Positions 47,165-57,913 of a stretch of 64,000 bases of DNA are shown here, piece after piece. The translations under genes and the position numbers were made by a program. Each line of letters begins with the position of its first letter. Position 1 is the first letter of the stretch. This stretch comes from Sweltsa coloradensis. Taxonomy: Eukaryota > Arthropoda > Insecta > Plecoptera > Chloroperlidae. A model generated the notes under the pieces. It saw nothing but the letters and a program-made list of their open reading frames with translations, had not been told where the DNA came from and did not search any database. The stretch lies in contig JAMZAV010000154.1 of assembly GCA_024449915.1 (NCBI GenBank), positions 372,001-436,000 on the forward strand, read 5' to 3'.

Positions 47165-47350
47165 ATTGATGATGGATTGGATTAAATTTTTATTTTGCTG
47201 GCAAGATTAGGCATGGGCCTTTTCTTACACCTAACCAGCTTAATAAAGCATACACATAAACATAAATACAATATGACAATTTTCACTAAATAAGTATTTC
47301 ATCCATCCTTATTATAACTATATACATTTGATTATAATAGTAGTTTAGTG
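47161..47350 (-). mobile_element. LINE 3' end with (GATG/ATTG) tail
   Basis: On the minus strand: CCATGCCTAATCTTGCCAGC, then AAAATAAAAATTTAATCC and a short ATCC/ATCA tail. This matches the general form of non-LTR retrotransposon 3' ends (AATAAA-like signal close to a tail of short units). No coding part remains. Confidence 0.5.
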
Positions 47351-47904
47351 CTCGAGAAAAAGAGAAAGAGGAGAGAGAGACCGAAGGTCTGTGTGACGGA
47401 TTACAAGTCTCAATGTCTCGATATTGCAGGGCTAGATACTCTTCAGGAAGAGAATGGGCTCTGGGTTAAGGCTGCGGGATTGTGGGTAGGGCATCTCGAA
47501 CTTGATATTTCCTGTTAACAGAAAACAATCAACATATAACTGATCGGTTATTGGTTCGGGTACAATGCTCGTACCTAACCAAACTTTTGTTTATTTCTAT
47601 TAATGTAAGTTTTGGATTAGTGTTCCATTTCTTAAAAAATATACTGCAATACTACTTTCCCAGAAACTACTGAATATGTCTATGATGCGTAGATTTCTTA
47701 ACAAATCATTAAACTATTTATTTAATTTTCAGTATTTATTAGATAATCGGGTGGTAGTCGATGACGTCATGTTCGGCTCACCCGAACGACCCCGAACTAA
47801 CCCGAAGGTCAGGGGATTCCCGAGTGGCTAATAAAGTAAATTATTCTCTTGATAAAAGTTGCGAATCACTTGCGTAAAACTCAAAGTAAAGACTATTGTA
47901 ATGA
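47351..47904. other. Intron DNA, no gene seen
   Basis: Purine-rich stretch at 47355-47380, otherwise unassigned. Confidence 0.35.
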
Positions 47905-47969
47905 TCACTGCCTCCTAGATGCTACTGCGCTGCTGAGGTGCAGGCGAGTAGTATCTAGGAGGTCGTGGT
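47905..47969. mobile_element. Tiny foldback element K, copy 2
   Basis: TCACTGCCTCCTAGATGCTA on the left and GAGTAGTATCTAGGAGGTCG on the right form a hairpin of about 65 bp. The left arm is the same sequence as the repeat core of the 33161 minisatellite. Confidence 0.65.
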
Positions 47970-48110
47970 AATAATGATATTCAGTTTCTTGCGTCGTATT
48001 TTGTCGCACAAGGACGCTGGGAAAAACAAATAGTAGGCAACACTGTTTGGTTTTGTAACCCCGGCCGTTCAGTTGGCAAGACAATATTATACCCAAACAA
48101 GGAGATATAA

Positions 48111-48739
48111 CTAGGAAAACGCTAAAGTCCCGTCGCGTTGTTGAGCGAGCACCGGTACGTGCAACACGACCCGAGTACATTCCCATAATGTTACATACCA
48201 ATAAGTCTTTAAGGTCTTGACCGATTTAGCTGAAAATTTGTAAAATAGGAGAGAATGGATAAAATCCACCTCCATCTAGAGGACCTTGACATCATTTCTT
48301 TGGGAAAACTATTTTAACTCTTTGATAACAAATAATACACTGCTTCCTCGATAGTATTTTGATTACTTCTAGGTGGCAGGGCATTCGTTGCCATGGTAAC
48401 GTTACTTTTGTTAAAATGTAATTTCTATCTACACTACTTAAGGTCTTGACCAATTTAGCTGAAAATTTGTAAAATAGGAGAGAATGTTCTACTTATTGAC
48501 CCTGCAAAATTTCATAACGATCGGAAAATTTTAATTTTTTTTAATTTTTTTATTTTTTATAACCAACGATCGGATTTTGTTCAAAAACTCCAGCAACCCG
48601 CATAGGTGGTATGTACATGTGTGCAAAATTTCAGGTCGATCAGAGTAACGGTGCGACCTGTACCGAAGCAGTAACAGAAAAAAAAACAGACATTCGAGCC
48701 ATAAGAGTCGAGTGGAGACGCTCGCAACGCTCGCTCAAT
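48111..48739 (-). mobile_element. Helentron-like element, subfamily B copy 3
   Basis: Stem-loop end CTAGGAAAACGC at 48111 (arms AACGC/GCGTT, 12-nt loop, read in reverse). Inner inverted motif TTGTTGAGCGAGC at about 48140; far end GCTCGCTCAAT to 48739, its exact inverse over 10 bp. The 5'-side body matches 34250-34415 (GGTATGTACATGTGTGCAAA, GGTGCGACCTGTA). The stem-loop side resembles subfamily A, so this copy bridges the two subfamilies. Confidence 0.7.
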
Positions 48740-49143
48740 TAATAAACTGATCATATTTCAACCCAATAACATGTTTTAAGAATAAATGGATTATTTCTAA
48801 CAATTTAAATTGTGTAACACAAATTGCAATAAATTATTTAAAAATAATATAGTTTTTAACAGAACAATGTGAATAACAATAGTTTTTTCGTGTCATTATT
48901 TTGTCAATATTTCTGGGATTATCATAACTGTGCAAAGCACTAAATACAATTTGCAAATATTATTCAATAATTAAGATGTACAGCCAAAAATAGATCATGG
49001 AGAAATTCAACACAAGTTAAAAAAGTTGGTGGCACAATTAATATTTATTTAAAGTGTCACCGAGAATATAGACAATGTTTCAATTATTCGCATGTTTACA
49101 ATTTTACCTACTATTATTGTTACTTTGTTTTGTTTATTTGGAT
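48740..49143. other. Intron DNA, no gene seen
   Basis: AT-rich and unassigned. Confidence 0.35.
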
Positions 49144-49486
49144 TAAGGACGCGTCAACCGTCAGGTCATAATGCACCACTCTAGCCTAGGGGGGGGGGGG
49201 GGCCATGCTGGTCAGAACCAGACACGGGTAAGGGGAGGAAGGGGGGTTTCTCATTTCGCGGTCGTCATCGTCTTTGTCATTGTTCTTTGTGTCATTGTCA
49301 TCTTCGTCGGGGAGGTCGTTAAGGGAATGAGGAGGTGTCCCCGACGACGATTACCAGAGCTCTCCTCTAGTTTCAGGGAGTTTCTTACTAGCTGATGTTA
49401 GCGAGGTGGACTTTTTCTCTGGAATCGCCTTGTACGATTAGCAGAGCCATGCTCTGGGCCAATTCTACCCAAGGCCCAGACGGGGG
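49144..49486 (+). repeat. Dispersed repeat W, copy 2
   Basis: GGACGCGTCAACCGTCAGG at the left end, a G run at 49189-49202, GGTCGTCATCGTCTTTGTC in the centre, and GAGCCATGCTCTGGGCC at the right. The plus-strand frame 49171-49395 parallels copy 1 on its minus strand. The left 45 bp also occurs inside the F1 palindrome. Confidence 0.55.
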
Positions 49487-49793
49487 TTGTAACTTTGTAA
49501 TTTTATTTATCTGTCAACAGAATTAGTTTCCTCATAGCAATGTTGAATATAAAATATTGTAACTGTGATATTTTCTTTATCTGTCATCAGAATTTGTGTC
49601 CTCGTAGCAATATTGAATATTATCCTACTGTTCAGTAGTTACATAAGGTTGACGACGAAGGGACCAGTAAGTGGCACACTAGGCCATCAGCTCAGTAGGA
49701 GTTGACAACGTAAAAACACGAGTGGCAATTAATATCGTATCCAAGTTTTTATTATCTTGCTAAGAATCACTTTCTTTGAGAGAGAAGTATTGT

Positions 49794-49794
<1 letters not shown>
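49487..49794. other. Intron DNA with a short direct duplication
   Basis: TTTATCTGTCAACAGAATTA and TTTATCTGTCATCAGAATTT (near 49504 and 49572), each followed by CCTC(A/G)TAGCAATRTTGAATA, form a diverged duplication of about 68 bp. Confidence 0.6.

Positions 49795-49832
<38 letters not shown>
49795..49832. repeat. (CT)n microsatellite
   Basis: Pure CT run of about 38 bp. Confidence 0.95.
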
Positions 49833-49837
<5 letters not shown>

Positions 49838-51121
49838 TCACACAGGTAGATAAAACGCATACACAACATAAATATAATACTAAATAAAATAAATTTATGA
49901 ACTCAAAACAACTTGATCATTTTGAAGCAACTCAAATAACTCAGCAAATAGAAAAGAAATACACTCAATTTAATTCTATTAACCTCCATTTTATCAATAT
50001 TAAAAAAATATGAATATTAAAAAAAAAAAAAATGTCGTGGTAAACCTTTTCACATATTTTCTTCATGTATTTAGTTTTATTGGGGGGATAGGGTTATTGT
50101 GAAGTTAATGTTCAAGGGCTGTTCAAGAAGAATCGATACCTAATATCACACTGATGACTGTCAGGATTGCTCGTGTGGGGTAGCGAACTCCCGAACTCTC
50201 GAAAATTCCAATTCTGTCAAATTTTTGTCCATTCCATACGAAAAAAATGGTTAACTTTTTATCCCAATTCTCCGAAGAGTTCCAGTTTTGTTCTAGCGCG
50301 TATAAATCACTTCTTAGATAAGAGGATGCTGTTAACAGATATGTAACACCGCCTAAAAACGTGTTTTGTTGCCTGTTAGAAAGTAAGACCGATATTCCGC
50401 TTAGCTGGGGGCAAAGTACTTTCGGTGGTGTAACCTGAGTTACAACAACAACAACAACAGCCGGACCCGGAAGAGAAACATATTATAGGTGGAACCAGCT
50501 AAGGTGGCGGTCGCCGAGGGATCGCAGCACTGTCGTCCACGCACTATGGCCACAGGATCGGCAAAAAGTAAATAAAATAACGGTCTCTAAAACTGCTTTC
50601 GGAGAAAAACACGACTATTTCAAAGGCAAGCCTTGCCCAATATATCCTAAAAATAAATTATTTATGAAGTGTACGAATAAAATCAAGACATTTTGATGCT
50701 CCTAAACATTGGCATCACATCTGGCGAGGTTGGCATTAAAAACAGCTGGAACTTTGTACACACCATTACCAACAAGGCATAAATACACTTTCGTAATCGT
50801 GATTACTTAAAATCATTATTTCGCTAAAATACTGACTCTGTGGGACGAACTACTTTATTCACAGCTTATAAAATGTTGATTTATGTGATAACATGACCAA
50901 ATACGGTAGGCCCTACCTGATGCCAGTTGTGTGTAAATTGTCAACGTTGGCGTCCGTGCTCTCGCTTGACCTTGACGGCCGCCAGCTTATCTGGTTCCAC
51001 CTATAGAACAGTTGCGACAGTTGGAGATCAAAACTATCGGGTATGTCATGATGAACGAGACCGCGAGAGTTGAGAGAATGACAGTGTGTTGAAGTTTTTA
51101 TACCGGGATTTGAATCCACTT
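49833..51121. other. Intron DNA with a decayed SINE S at 50090-50205
   Basis: TTATTGTGAAGTTAATGTTC, AAGGGCTGTTCAAGAAGAAT and ACTGTCAGGATTGC in order, on the minus strand, are degenerate SINE S words. Poly(A) at about 50018-50030. The rest shows no gene or known repeat. Confidence 0.45.
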
Positions 51122-51350
51122 GGATGGCACCGAAGTTAAACAACTTCGGGCGTGGTTAGGGGTAGAGTGGGTGTACACTCTGCCCTGAAACACACGTATA
51201 CCGCTGGCTAGAGCAGACGAGGGTTCGAGAGCTAGTGTGACGGCTTCGTTCTCCTCGACGTCTGCTCGGCAGTCCGGGCCAGTGGAGGAACCTATATGAC
51301 TGTCAAGGTTACACCGTCCTTTTGGTGAGACGTAAAGCCGTTGATCTACC
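51122..51350 (+). mobile_element. SINE family T, copy 3 (head retained)
   Basis: The only T copy on the plus strand. The head at 51190-51240 reads CGTATACCGCTGGCTAGAGC (A-box-like) and GAGGGTTCGAGAGCTAG (B box). The body is CGACGTCTGCTCGGCAGTCC and GTCAAGGTTACACCGTCC. The tail is lost after about 51350. Confidence 0.7.
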
Positions 51351-51406
51351 TTGGTATGTTTTACTTTTTACGAGCGAATAGCTATTTGCTAACTGCCACA
51401 TGTATC

Positions 51407-52017
51407 CCAAAAACCAAAATCCAAAATATGAATAAAACAGTAGTTATAGAGTATGATCAGTAATTACTGTCTTTTGAAAAGACCAAAATATATTTTTTGG
51501 ATTTTTTTGGTCGATGCATTTTTCCTCTATTGCTACTTTTTTTAAACTATTTTTGGTGCTAAGTTTTTCCAAAAGTATACCATTTGGATGGCTGATATTT
51601 TTATTTTAGCTTACACTCATCTTTTTCTATAGAATGTGGTATTTTGAAATGTGTATCTTCAATACCTTACATTTTACAGTGTTATATTATATTCCGGGAG
51701 TTTTGTGGTATTTGTACCGTCAAAACAAAAACAAAGAAGATCTTAAAATACGAAAGCTATAAATTTCAAAATACCTCATTTTACTGTCAAAGATGATTGT
51801 AAGCTACAATAAAAATATCAGCAATCCAAATGGTATACTTTTGGAAAAACTTAGCACCAAAAATCGTTCAAAAAAGTAGCAATAGAGGAAAAATGCATCA
51901 CCAAAAAAATCCCAAAAATATATTTTGATCTTTTTAAAAGACTGTGATTAATGATCATGCTCGAAAATAACTGATGTTTTTTTTTGTTGTTGCATATTTT
52001 GGATTTTGGTTTTTGGT
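51407..52017. mobile_element. 611-bp full-length palindromic MITE
   Basis: The outer arms CCAAAAACCAAAATCCAAAA and TTTTGGATTTTGGTTTTTGG are perfect inverses. Pairing continues through ATATATTTTTGGATTTTTTT, GATGCATTTTTCCTCTATTG, CTTTTGGAAAAA/TTTTTCCAAAAG-type words and GGTATTTTGAAAT up to a centre near 51710. No ORF. It sits beside a family D end fragment (ACGAGCGAATAGC at 51370). Confidence 0.8.
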
Positions 52018-52427
52018 GAACACACAGCCTTAACCCGGCATCTTTGACAGAGTTCAACGTGCTAGCTCTATCAGTGTTGTGTGTGTTGTGAGTTCAAAGC
52101 ACGTGTAGGTACGAGACAGCATCAGAGAAGCGAGAGATGTTGGTGATCGCATCAATCAGTCCAATAAGACTTGTTGCACTGGGTTCATTGGGACACGGTC
52201 GGGTCAATGATGTCTCACTGTGTCATAGATCCCAAGGTCACTCGTGTTAGATGCGCCTGGGAAGTAGGGTACACGTCGTCATGTTGGAGGGTCGTAGGAA
52301 ACATGTTAGAGTATAGTTCAAGATAATGTCAGATGATAAAACATACTTGTTGTTGGTAGGTTACATGCCCAGGAGCAATTTGACTCTATTCAGATGAACA
52401 GAAGGGGTAAAGAAAACAAATAATAAT
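52018..52427. other. Intron DNA, no gene seen
   Basis: Unassigned, slightly higher in GC than its surroundings. Confidence 0.35.
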
Positions 52428-52666
52428 AGTTTTCGTGAGTTAAGCCTGCCCAGGGTGCAATGCAAGCCCCTCTTCAGGTGTCTTACTAGGTATGTTGCGG
52501 TTAAGACAATTGTGAAGGGATGTCCGAGAGCTGTTTTAGAGGACTCAACCCCTTGCATTCGTATAAACGACTGAAGAAAACCTAGGAAAAAACCTTCAGT
52601 CAGGATTGCCGGTCTCGACGTGATTTGAACCCGGGACCTCCCGAATCAGGGCCGCCAACACTGTCG
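52428..52666 (-). mobile_element. SINE family S, copy 8 (near full length)
   Basis: Minus strand: GAGTTAAGCCTGCCCAGGGT, CCCCTCTTCAGGTGTCTTAC, GGGATGTCCGAGAGCTG, GACGTGATTTGAACCCGGG (B box reversed) and GGGCCGCCAACACTGTC at the head. Tail (AATAATA) at 52417-52427. Confidence 0.85.
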
Positions 52667-52814
52667 GTAAGAAAAATAAAATAGTCCAGCGGCAAAGACG
52701 GAACTGTCTAAGGAATGTATGTCAATGTATAAAGCATGACATTTTGCATGTTGAATGGGAAAACCCTTCAGATGACGAATACGGATTTAGTTGAGATATT
52801 GTAGGCTTTCTCTA

Positions 52815-52928
52815 GATGAGCAGGATTAAGATATGCGCCGTGTCGATGATGGAGGCTCTTCTCGACGTTTCGCCACCCACGTTGGTGGCATCTTCAAGAC
52901 TCTATCATCGACACGACGCCACAGCCCA
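52815..52928 (-). ncRNA. Hammerhead-like motif in an inverted repeat
   Basis: On the minus strand TTGAAGA (52897-52891), T, GCCACC (52889-52884), loop AACGTG, GGTGGC (52877-52872), GAAAC (52871-52867). This is a perfect 6-bp stem II between a near-consensus CUGANGA (first C changed to U) and GAAAC. An outer stem pairs GTGTCGATGAT (52840-52850) with ATCATCGACAC (52904-52914). One extra base before stem II and the changed C3 argue against full activity. Such motifs occur in Penelope-like elements and other retroelements. Confidence 0.5.
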
Positions 52929-53156
52929 AGGATTATCCAGAACTGAAGGATTTAGTTATCTTTGAAGATTCAAACTAAACCAAGTTAATTATGTTAATGT
53001 TCTCGCATATAATTCAAAACGTACTAAAGTCAGTACTGGAGAAGCTGACAGTCCGCGCACAAATCTCCTCAATGACTCGGCATATTGTTGTTCGTCTACG
53101 AGTGGACCTCGCGTTTAATCTGCATCTTAGTAACGATCAATGATATTTAACACAGG

Positions 53157-53532
53157 CTAGATCCCCAGTCATTGGTCCACTTCCGTGACAATTTGAAGCC
53201 ATCTTGAATAGGTCAGTTTGTATGTTAAAGTAGATGACAGCGATTTGTAGCCCGAATATTTTTCAAGACGGCTGTCAGGTTGACAGGTGATCATATCAGC
53301 CTGAACACCAAATTGATTACTAAATTTCCCTTATGCAATAACTTCTTATTGTTTTTGTTTGTGCATCCCATGCTGCACAAGCTAAAACCATATCAAAACA
53401 ATCCAGAAAAATACTTTATTGCATTAAAAAAGCATAAATTTAAACACAAATCGCCATCTTGAAACAGTCTGATTGACGCTTCAATTTGGTACGCTCGCGC
53501 CTGTGCGGACGTATTGGGAACTGGGGATCTAG
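53157..53532 (-). mobile_element. TIR MITE, family E copy 2
   Basis: CTAGATCCCCAGTCATTGGT at the left and CCCAGTTCCC...GGGGATCTAG-type inverse at the right (CTGGGGATCTAG to 53532). Reverse of 36075-36452: AATAGGTCAGTTTGTATGTT, GGCTGTCAGGTTGACAGGTG, ATTGACGCTTCAATTTGGTA. Both copies are about 378 bp. Confidence 0.7.
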
Positions 53533-53659
53533 TCTCCTTTAAATATAATTGGTAACGATAAACGCTTTCCACACAGTATAGAGATGGGTTATACTGTGCT
53601 TTCCACCTTATCTAACACCTAAGATCGTCTCGGCTGCCAATCAACAAGGCAGTGACCTA

Positions 53660-53835
53660 GGGTCGGCGTAGCCTAGTGGCAATAAAGTGTTATGACCCTC
53701 GTCATACGGTAGCTAATGAAGCCTCTACATTCTACAACCGGTGCCGTTAGAGCGGAGAGTTGCAAGTCACTCCTGCAACTGGTAACTTGTTGATTGCTGG
53801 AGGTCAGAGGTTCAATACCCGACACTCCCGGGCTT
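53660..53835 (+). mobile_element. tRNA-like SINE remnant
   Basis: GGGTCGGCGTAGCCTAGTGG (A-box-like) near 53660, and GGAGGTCAGAGGTTCAATAC (B-box-like) near 53798, with an insertion of about 90 bp between. Suggests an interrupted tRNA-derived SINE; low certainty. Confidence 0.4.
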
Positions 53836-53936
53836 TCGTTCTTGAGACGATCAATTACAAGGAACAAGAGAAATTTAAGCCAATCTATTAGTAGACAAAT
53901 TGTTTTCTCTCTTTTGCTAACTCTATTATGTCTTGA

Positions 53937-54119
53937 GGATTCTGTTGCCTAACGTCTGTATTAATGCACTAAGGCTATTCGAGACGATGAGTGATGATAG
54001 ATGAGGATGAAGGACGATTACAAAGGAAACGTGCCTTACGCGGGACTCGAACTCACGTCCTATTAGAGCCACACGCTTCAGACCAGCTCCCTAATCGTAT
54101 GTGCCACAGCGGACGTAAT
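53937..54119 (-). mobile_element. SINE family U, copy 1 (full length)
   Basis: On the minus strand: head CCGCTGTGGCACATACGATT (A-box region), CGTGTGGCTCTAATAGGACG (long variable region) and TGAGTTCGAGTCCCGC (B box); a short link; then the tail CATCTATCATCACTCATCGT, CTCGAATAGCCTTAGTGCAT and AGACGTTAGGCAACAGAATC. The tail is the same module that ends SINE T although the heads are unrelated. Confidence 0.7.
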
Positions 54120-54842
54120 ATAAGACAACAGAGGGCATCCTAACAATTTTCTGACATAGGTTTGGATATTTATTGATGAATATAAAATGTTTTTAAATAT
54201 AAATATAACTTCAGACCATCCACTAACGTGATAACGCGAACCAATCATTTCATCTATTCTACTAACATTTATTTAATGGAGTAACGCCTAGACTGTTTCA
54301 TCGTGGACCTTAAGAAAAAGCTAACAGAAATAATAATATTTTTACCCGGCACCTCCACCAAATTAAGAGCGTATTTTTATGAAATCAAAGAGTGGATGAT
54401 ATAAATAAATAAAGGAAATGTGTAATTAAATTGAATTAAAAAATCGAGGATTGTCGGTATATAATATCCAGGGGCTATCTTACCTTTACAGTATTGACCA
54501 TTAGACCTTAGCGGTCATCGAACCCGCGACCTCTGAAACGTGAGCTCCTACCTCTATCGGTTTCAGCTGACTACTTCTATATTATGAAATAACCCTTGTG
54601 TAATACACAATACATAAGGTTATAGCAGGTAAATAGTTGGTCGATATCGAGCAGTTCTCACGAGAATATCGTATTAGTTTAGCCTGAATACCAATACCAG
54701 GGTCCACTAGATACCTACAGCTGCAGCAGCTCAGCATAAGTATCCAGTGGGCCCTGGGGTAATACTACAAACACTGTTCTAGATCTTGTAGACTACTGAG
54801 AGAGTTTTCAGTTCAGCAACACAAGAAACCGACAGTGTTACT
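54120..54842. other. Intron DNA; tRNA-like piece near 54500-54575
   Basis: On the minus strand, GAAACCGATAGAGGTAGGAG and GAGGTCGCGGGTTCGATGAC (54514-54568) look like a tRNA-derived head. The rest is AT-rich and unassigned. Confidence 0.4.
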
Positions 54843-54975
54843 TGTTGAGACTCTGATTCGGGAGGTCCCGGGTTCGAATCCCGGAACTGACAATTTTCAC
54901 TGAAATATTTTTCCGATGAGTCACGTTAATGCAAGGGGTTGAGTCCTCCTAAACAGCCCTTTGGCATTCCTTTTT
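54843..54975 (+). mobile_element. SINE family S, copy 9 (3' truncated)
   Basis: GACTCTGATTCGGGAGGTCC, GGGTTCGAATCCCGGA, ACGTTAATGCAAGGGGTTG, AGTCCTCCTAAACAGCCC. It stops where an oppositely oriented SINE begins. Confidence 0.75.
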
Positions 54976-54984
54976 TTTAAATAA

Positions 54985-55276
54985 TATTTGTGTGAAGCCT
55001 GTCTAGGGTGCAATTCATGCCAAATAGGTATGTTGCGGTAGAACGATTGTGAAGTGATGTCCGAGGGCTGTTTAAGAGGACTCAATCCCTTGTATTCGCA
55101 TACACGACTGAAGAAAACCTCGGGAAAAATCTTCAGTCAGGATTGCCGGCCTTGACGGGATTTGAATCCGGGACGGGCAGAATCTTCACAATTGTCCTAG
55201 CTCCAATATACCTAGTTAGACACCTGAAGAGGGGCATGCATTGCACCCTGGGCAGGCTTCCCACGACAAATTTAAC
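54985..55276. mobile_element. SINE family S, inverted pair (copies 10 and 11)
   Basis: 54985-55178 is a minus-strand copy (GTGTGAAGCCTGTCTAGGGT to GACGGGATTTGAATCCGGGA). 55185-55276 is a plus-strand 3' half (CTTCACAATTGTCC, CACCTGAAGAGGGGCATGCA, GGCAGGCTTCCCACG). With copy 9 this makes three SINE pieces in plus, minus, plus order, so the transcript could fold into double-stranded RNA here. Confidence 0.75.
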
Positions 55277-55600
55277 TTTCATATACATTTTGCACCATGC
55301 AAGGAGAGTGAATGTAGATTATTGATATTAAATTAATCATTAACCTGATAATTATCTTTCCAATCCATAAAACAACACGACCTCAGAACCCGCCCATAAA
55401 ATAACCGATACGGCAACATTGCATCACGTACTCGATGTCGCAACACCGCCATTACAGTGTTGCAACATCTCGCTGCACCTGGCGCTACAGCGTTGCACTC
55501 GAGAGAAAGGAAACTTAACAACACGAATTACCGCGAATAGTGCAATAAATAGAATGAGGCGTTGACCTATCGACTGCTGGAAGAGTAATGTTGGGTTGAA
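55277..55600. other. Intron DNA, no gene seen
   Basis: 55380-55510 is richer in GC, with GCAACACCGCCATTACAGTG and AGTGTTGCAACATCTC words, but no coding or RNA structure was identified. Confidence 0.35.
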
Positions 55601-55647
55601 CCACTGCCTCTTAGATGTTGAGCCACGAGCAACATAGGCAGTGGGTT
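55601..55647. mobile_element. Tiny foldback element K, copy 3
   Basis: CCACTGCCTCTTAGATGTTG pairs with CAACATAGGCAGTGG. 47 bp. Shares the centre GCCACGAG with copy 1 at 31791. Confidence 0.6.
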
Positions 55648-55854
55648 TAGCACTGAGATAACCACGGCGGATGTTGTAAGATCGGGATGAGGTGGTACAA
55701 TTACGAGGTTACAGTATCCTTGGGTTCAGTGGTGAAAGGTAACAGTATGTAGGGTAGGGTAATTTACTTAAGTCAGTTCGAGGATAAAAACAAAAAATAA
55801 TACATGGTTTATTTCCATGATTGATAGATTTCTGTTTCTAAACGTCTCTATTAT

Positions 55855-56038
55855 TGGATTTTTATGATAATTTTGTTGCGTAACGTAATTATTGATGCAC
55901 TTAGTCTATTTGAGACGATGAGTGGTGATAGATGACGAGAAAGGACGATTACACAAAATCTCATGCCTTATACGGGATTCGAACCCACGTCTTACGGTTC
56001 GGACCAGCGCCCTAATCGTATGTGCCACCGCGTACTGC
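55855..56038 (-). mobile_element. SINE family U, copy 2
   Basis: Same order as 53937-54119 on the minus strand: tRNA-like head (GTGGCACATACGATTAGGGC and ACGTGGGTTCGAATCCCG) and tail (CATCTATCACCACTCATCGT). A second tail piece just left of it (ATTTCTGTTTCTAAACGTCT, 55828-55847) hints at a nested or tandem insertion. Confidence 0.7.
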
Positions 56039-56888
56039 ATTGGGTTTGAAGATCGGGCGATATCTTGAATGTACATTTAACAATGTATAAAACTTGGTTT
56101 CAGCTCATCTAACGGTCGCGTGCAGGGCCGGTACTAGTGATAAACAAGGTGTTGTCTACATTTCAATATGTTACTCGATGTATATTTGTGTCTTAATTTA
56201 AGTGTGTAACGCGTTCATGCCTTGACCTAATGAGGTTTAATTTTATGGATTAAGAGCTGTTAGTTGACTTTATATTTTGCACTTAATTAGTTTTGCGATA
56301 CTAATAGTTATCTGTGTTCATTACTTGGTAAACCAAGAACGAGTTATAGGACAACAATAACCATATTATAATAAACTCAGGTAATTAGAAAGGATAGATC
56401 GATAATTTTGTCTTGTTAATTGGTCTAGTATATAATAATAATAATGACAAGGATAAACAATTAAATACATTTTATTACATTTCAATTGAATCCGACATTA
56501 AACTTAATATTATTATTCAAATTTCGTATTTCATTTATCTTTATACTTTTTGGTGTTGTTTTGCAAGAAATTAATTTCTACTTTATATACTTTTTACCCA
56601 AACGTCAATTTCATATTTGATTAATCCTAATTCATATTTATTATCCTTGTAAATGTTATTCATAATAAATACGTTTCTAATCGGGCACCCTAGCGTTCAT
56701 GGCACCATGGGGGTCCTAAAACAGCCCTAGCAGGTGAGGTCTCTACAGCTTTACAAGTCTCCGTTGCAGAGAGATCTATGAGGGTTGATAGCATGAATGT
56801 CGCAATCATATGCGATATGAGGGCTATCTGCTGATAGCGATTGATTAAAAAAATTGTTTTATTCTACAGTTTTTAGTATGTTTTTATA
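56039..56888. other. Intron DNA, no gene seen
   Basis: AT-rich and unassigned. Confidence 0.35.
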
Positions 56889-57085
56889 ATAATAATTTTT
56901 GTGGTAAGCCTGCCCAGGGTACAATTCATGCCCCTATTTCTAACTATAGGTATGTTACGGATAGGACATTGTGAAGGGATGTCCTAGGGCTCAAATCCAG
57001 TATTCACAAGAACGACTGATAAAACCTTGCTTGTAAAAAGAAGAAAGAGATATTGCCGGTAACGGGATTCGATCCCGCAACCTCC
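56889..57085 (-). mobile_element. SINE family S, copy 12 (internally deleted)
   Basis: Minus strand: GTGGTAAGCCTGCCCAGGGT, GGGATGTCCTAGGGCTC, then a shortened middle and GGGATTCGATCCCGCAACCT (B box reversed). Tail (TAA)n at 56886-56895. Confidence 0.7.
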
Positions 57086-57110
57086 CGTCCCTCTCGCCAC
57101 ATCTCGTAAT

Positions 57111-57203
57111 ATGATGCCTGGCGGTGTTATGTATAGCTGGCGGTGCAGCGATCATATGATGCCTGGCGGTGCTAGTATGTAAAGCTGGCGGTGCGGCGAG
57201 ACT
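57111..57203 (+). repeat. 45-bp tandem duplication
   Basis: ATGATGCCTGGCGGTG starts at 57111 and 57156. Each unit also holds AGCTGGCGGTGC, so GGCGGTG occurs four times at about 22-bp steps. Confidence 0.75.
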
Positions 57204-57821
57204 AGCGCATGCGCATAGAGCCACTCTCACTTTCTCGCAGACAAGTTCAAGGACTTAGGTTCTGCGCGACGACCTTGACGTGCGTGTGTGCATATGCATG
57301 TAGATATGCGCGCGCACGTGTTGGGTGTGTGCGTTACCGGCGCATCCAATTTTATTAAATTAACTAAATTAAATTAAATAAATAAATTAACTTCAATTTA
57401 TTAAATTACAAAAATATTAATACAAATTAAAAATAATGAAATGAAATTTATTAATTTTTTGGACAATTAACTTAAAATATTTACAAATGATTTTTGGTGA
57501 ACTTGGTTTACCATCTTAAAACATAGACCGTTCTGTGGATCTGGGCTTACCCAATGTAGAACAAATATAAATAAAGTCTACGTAGACAATAGTTGTAATA
57601 AAATAAATGTAATATTAATTATATTGATTGAAGGGAGATCCACAATATGTCCAAATATCAAAATGACCAAACTTCAATATGTCCTAATTAATTAACTCGT
57701 TTTATTGTTATTTGGACATAATGGGATTTTGACATTCTGAGTTGATTGTTCATACATTAAAAGATGTATTATATATTTATTGATGCAGAGTAATTACTAA
57801 CGTATCCTTGTCTTGTTCCAG
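57204..57821. other. Intron 1 3' part with splice acceptor signals
   Basis: AT-rich DNA, then TACTAAC at 57795-57801 as a branch site 20 nt before the AG, and the pyrimidine-rich TCCTTGTCTTGTTCCAG at 57805-57821. No repeat recognised in the last 400 bp. Confidence 0.6.
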
Positions 57822-57913
57822 GCGCCGCGCTGCTCCTGGTGTTCGGTTCCCTCAACATCATATTCGGGATCCTCTCCCTGGTCTGGACACCCTACGACAT
57901 GCTCATGGACATA
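57822..57913 (+). CDS. Exon 2, membrane helix of probable CD36/SR-B family gene (partial)
   Basis: 92-nt internal exon. In the frame set by exon 1 it gives Cys across the junction, then 30 residues: AALLLVFGSLNIIFGILSLV, a single hydrophobic helix, then WTPYDMLMDI. It ends phase 0 at GTGAGT (57914). GC content and codon choice differ sharply from the AT-rich flanks. CD36, SR-BI, SNMP and related proteins have a short cytosolic tail, one helix, then a W/P-D-L/I-type segment opening a large lumenal or extracellular lipid-binding domain, and this exon fits that place. With only 30 residues the family call is provisional; another type of N-terminal anchor is possible. The ectodomain and second helix must lie past 64000. 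Confidence 0.6.
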
